NCBI RefSeq assembly: GCF_001861355.1
Contig: NZ_MASN01000001.1
Location: 124,001-188,000, forward strand
Direction: 5' to 3'
Source: Natrialba sp. SSL1
GTDB lineage: Archaea; Halobacteriota; Halobacteria; Halobacteriales; Natrialbaceae
DNA: 64,000 nt
The stretch's first letter is position 1. Each line of letters opens with the position of its first letter. The notes below the pieces were generated by a model. The model did no database searches and was not told where the DNA came from. It was given only the letters and a program-made list of their open reading frames with translations. The position numbers and the translations under genes were made by a program. Shown here piece by piece: positions 61,957 through 64,000 of the stretch.

Positions 61957-64000
61957 CGGCGACCACCACGCCCCGCCGCGTGGCGAGCGAACACTTCGTC
62001 GATCGAGTCCGTCGATTGCCAGTCGATGACCGGAATTCCCGCCTGTTGGAGGTCGAACCGGCGAACGCGGCGAGCGGTCGCTGCGAGCTGGTGGCCGATC
62101 GTCCGATCGGTCGTCGGATCCGGACTCACAACCGTCACGGCGTGACCGCGTGCGTCGAGTCGGCGGGCGATCGTCGGCGCCATCGAGTCACAGAGCGGCG
62201 AGAGAAACACGATCTGGGTCTCCGCCGAGAGCCGGCGGCGAATCGTCCGCAACTGCGAGAGCCACCGGCTCTCCGCCGCGGGGGGCATCGTCTCGAACTG
62301 CGGGTGTGTCGCGAGCAACTCCTGAAACCGAATCTCGTGGTCTCGACCCGATGCCGGAGCGAGCCAGCACGGCTCCGACATCGAGGCAGCCGACGTAGTT
62401 CCGTCGCGGCCGACAGGGCCAATTCCCGCCAGCCCGACGGTGTCGCCCTCGGCAAGCAGCGAAGCGGCGATGCGGCCGGCTGCGGCAACCGAGCGATCGA
62501 CGGCGTGGGCTGCGTCGGGTTCGGGCGCGAGAAACGACCGCTCCCGTGCGTCGACGAGAACGACGACGCGAGCCGCCCGCTCCTCGTGGAACGAGAGCGT
62601 TGCAAGCTCGCCGGACTTCGCTCGCCGATTCCAGTCGATACGCGAGAGCGGGTCGTTCGGCCGATACTCCCGCACGGAGTGGAACGTCGTCCCGGTCCCG
62701 CCCTCGGTGGTCGTCAACCGACCCGCGAACGAGGCTGCCGTCGTCCGGAGCGGCACCGGCGCGGCAACCGGCCGGAGTTCCGGCTCACAGACGACCGTTG
62801 TCTCCGACCCAACGACGTACTCGTGCTCTGTCGACCGCGAGAGGTCTCGCACGAGCGCGAGCGCGGGATCGAACTCGTGTTTCCCCCGCTGGACAGTGAC
62901 GGTGTACTCGAGTCCAACCGACTCGCCGGGCCGAAGCGCGGTGCCGAGGCGACTCGAGCCGTCGGTGACGGCGAGGCCAGGCGGGACGCCGTCGACGAAG
63001 CGGAGGTCGGGGACGAAGCGTGAACTCGTGTTCGTGATCGTGACGCGGACTTCGACCTCGTCGCCGGGGTCGGGTTCCTCGTTGCTCAGAGTGCGTTCGA
63101 TGGCGAGGTCGGGTTCGGGTGGCTCGAAGGCGCGAGCGAAGCCGGCGTAGCCGATGCCGACGACGCCGGCGAGGATGACGCCGGGTGCTTCCGCGAGCGT
63201 CCCGATTCCGACGGCAAGCAGGGCGACGGCACCGATGCCGGTCCAGTAGCCCGTCTGTCGGGTCCGGAGCGTCGAGATGCCGTCGATGGTGTTGTCTGTG
63301 GTTCGGCGTGGCGGGCCGTCGCTGTCGGTGCTGGTGGCCGAACGGGGCTGATAGACGTACGCCGGCAGCGATCGTTCTGGAGTGTTCCCGTCGGTGTTCG
63401 CTGCGGTATTGGCGCTCGAATCGGAACTGCTGTCGGCACCACGAGTACGCTCGGCGTCGCCTTCGTCTCCGCGTCCGCTCTCGGCACTGGCAGAAGCGGC
63501 GGCGCTCGTTCCATCGTATCCGACCGCCGCAATCGCGGCGACGGTGTGTCGAACACTGCGCTGAAAGCTCGGTTCCCGATCGACGGCCGTTCGGACCCGA
63601 TCCAGTATCGACCGCGACGGTACCTCGACCGAGTCCGAGAGGAAGGCAGCGGCAATCCGGTCGTCCGTCCAGTTCCCGCGCTCGATTCGGTCGGTCGCCT
63701 CCGCCACCGAATCACCGCGAAACCGCGTACAGACTGCGACGACCGCAGCCCGGAGGCCGTCGACCGTCCGTCGACCCTGGACCGCGTAGCCGTCCGTCAC
63801 CCGCTGGAAGGCAGCGAGCGACTGAGAAAACGACTCGCCCGGCGCCAGAACTGCCGCCCGCCGTTCAGGCTCGGCCCTCGCAGAGCCAGGCGAGCGCTCG
63901 AGTCCCCGGCGCAATCCGAGCGCCCGGAGCCCGATCAGCACTGCAAGCAACCCCACGCCCATAATCGCGGTCTCCGTGAGGGAGAACTCGAGTACCCCGA
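61953..64000 (-). CDS. DUF58-domain protein (probably partial at the right edge)
   Basis: Protein with an N-terminal membrane anchor, central low-complexity linker and a DUF58 domain. An ATG at 63962 reads MGVGLLAVLIGLRALGLRRG and gives 669 residues, but the frame stays open to the edge (GVLEFSLTETAI precedes it), so the true start may lie beyond the window. The region from about residue 300 has IERTLSNEEPDPGDEVEVRV and the DUF58 motif EYRPNDPLSRIDWNRRAKSG, followed by ARVVVLVDARERSFLAPEPD. DUF58 proteins are linked to MoxR ATPases and transglutaminase-like genes, perhaps beyond the edge. Confidence 0.8.
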   Translation of the reverse strand, partial: GVLEFSLTETAIMGVGLLAVLIGLRALGLRRGLERSPGSARAEPERRAAVLAPGESFSQSLAAFQRVTDGYAVQGRRTVDGLRAAVVAVCTRFRGDSVAEATDRIERGNWTDDRIAAAFLSDSVEVPSRSILDRVRTAVDREPSFQRSVRHTVAAIAAVGYDGTSAAASASAESGRGDEGDAERTRGADSSSDSSANTAANTDGNTPERSLPAYVYQPRSATSTDSDGPPRRTTDNTIDGISTLRTRQTGYWTGIGAVALLAVGIGTLAEAPGVILAGVVGIGYAGFARAFEPPEPDLAIERTLSNEEPDPGDEVEVRVTITNTSSRFVPDLRFVDGVPPGLAVTDGSSRLGTALRPGESVGLEYTVTVQRGKHEFDPALALVRDLSRSTEHEYVVGSETTVVCEPELRPVAAPVPLRTTAASFAGRLTTTEGGTGTTFHSVREYRPNDPLSRIDWNRRAKSGELATLSFHEERAARVVVLVDARERSFLAPEPDAAHAVDRSVAAAGRIAASLLAEGDTVGLAGIGPVGRDGTTSAASMSEPCWLAPASGRDHEIRFQELLATHPQFETMPPAAESRWLSQLRTIRRRLSAETQIVFLSPLCDSMAPTIARRLDARGHAVTVVSPDPTTDRTIGHQLAATARRVRRFDLQQAGIPVIDWQSTDSIDEVFARHAAGRGGRR

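Overview
The window is chromosomal DNA from a haloarchaeon. Evidence: high GC with strong G/C at third codon positions, acidic proteins with Asp/Glu/Ser/Gly linkers, leaderless starts about 25 bases downstream of TATA boxes, and archaeal information-processing genes (aCPSF1/FttA, NucS, GINS, PriS, Cdc48, RtcB with archease). It also carries the haloarchaeal gas vesicle set. A member of the Natrialbaceae is plausible, but that is inference; no rRNA is present.

Layout. 1-10.7 kb: the end of a DMT transporter, the termination nuclease FttA, a zinc-ribbon winged-helix protein, an MFS exporter, an intact-looking IS200/IS605 element (tnpA and tnpB divergent, with end hairpins and a likely guide-RNA region), a lipoprotein, NucS and a small DoxX-like membrane protein. 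10.7-14 kb: MutS and a CHY zinc-finger protein. 14-22 kb: a gas vesicle cluster in two divergent transcription units. gvpA-gvpN-gvpO run leftward; gvpF-G-H-(I-like)-J-K-L-M run rightward with mostly overlapping stop/start codons. gvpC, gvpD and gvpE are absent from the window, and several Gvp proteins carry long low-complexity or extra modules. 22-33 kb: metabolic and small zinc-ribbon genes (Gfo/Idh oxidoreductase, zinc alcohol dehydrogenase behind a strong inverted repeat, MsrA, MaoC hydratase, polysaccharide deacetylase, SnoaL-like and GYD proteins), a tRNA-Val(CAC) flanked by copies of its own T-arm, a cobalamin adenosyltransferase, and an NAD kinase fused to an inositol-monophosphatase-type domain.

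33-37 kb is a looser stretch: an acetyltransferase, a winged-helix regulator, and two Tat-exported proteins, one of them a probable C39-like cysteine peptidase. 37-45.5 kb: the two glycine dehydrogenase subunits (GcvPA/GcvPB), an AI-2E-type permease, and a copper P-type ATPase in an operon with a TauE/UreH-like membrane protein. 45.7-48.8 kb: HMG-CoA synthase (first committed step of archaeal lipid synthesis), a DUF2150 protein and a TatD-type hydrolase. 48.9-56.3 kb: an Hsp20-like small protein overlapping Cdc48, two regulators, a Bcp peroxiredoxin, GINS and primase PriS in one overlapping pair, and a RimI-like acetyltransferase. 56.4-64 kb: archease, a DoxX-type membrane protein, the RNA ligase RtcB, MoaA, and a membrane protein plus DUF58 pair that runs to the right edge.

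The regions most worth a second look are the gas vesicle cluster (composite proteins, spacer with a possible frameshifted gene, repeats upstream of gvpA), the perfect inverted repeat around the alcohol dehydrogenase TATA box, the tRNA-Val fragment repeats, the structured ends of the IS200/IS605 element, and the GC-hairpin-rich empty stretch at 23.7-24.3 kb.
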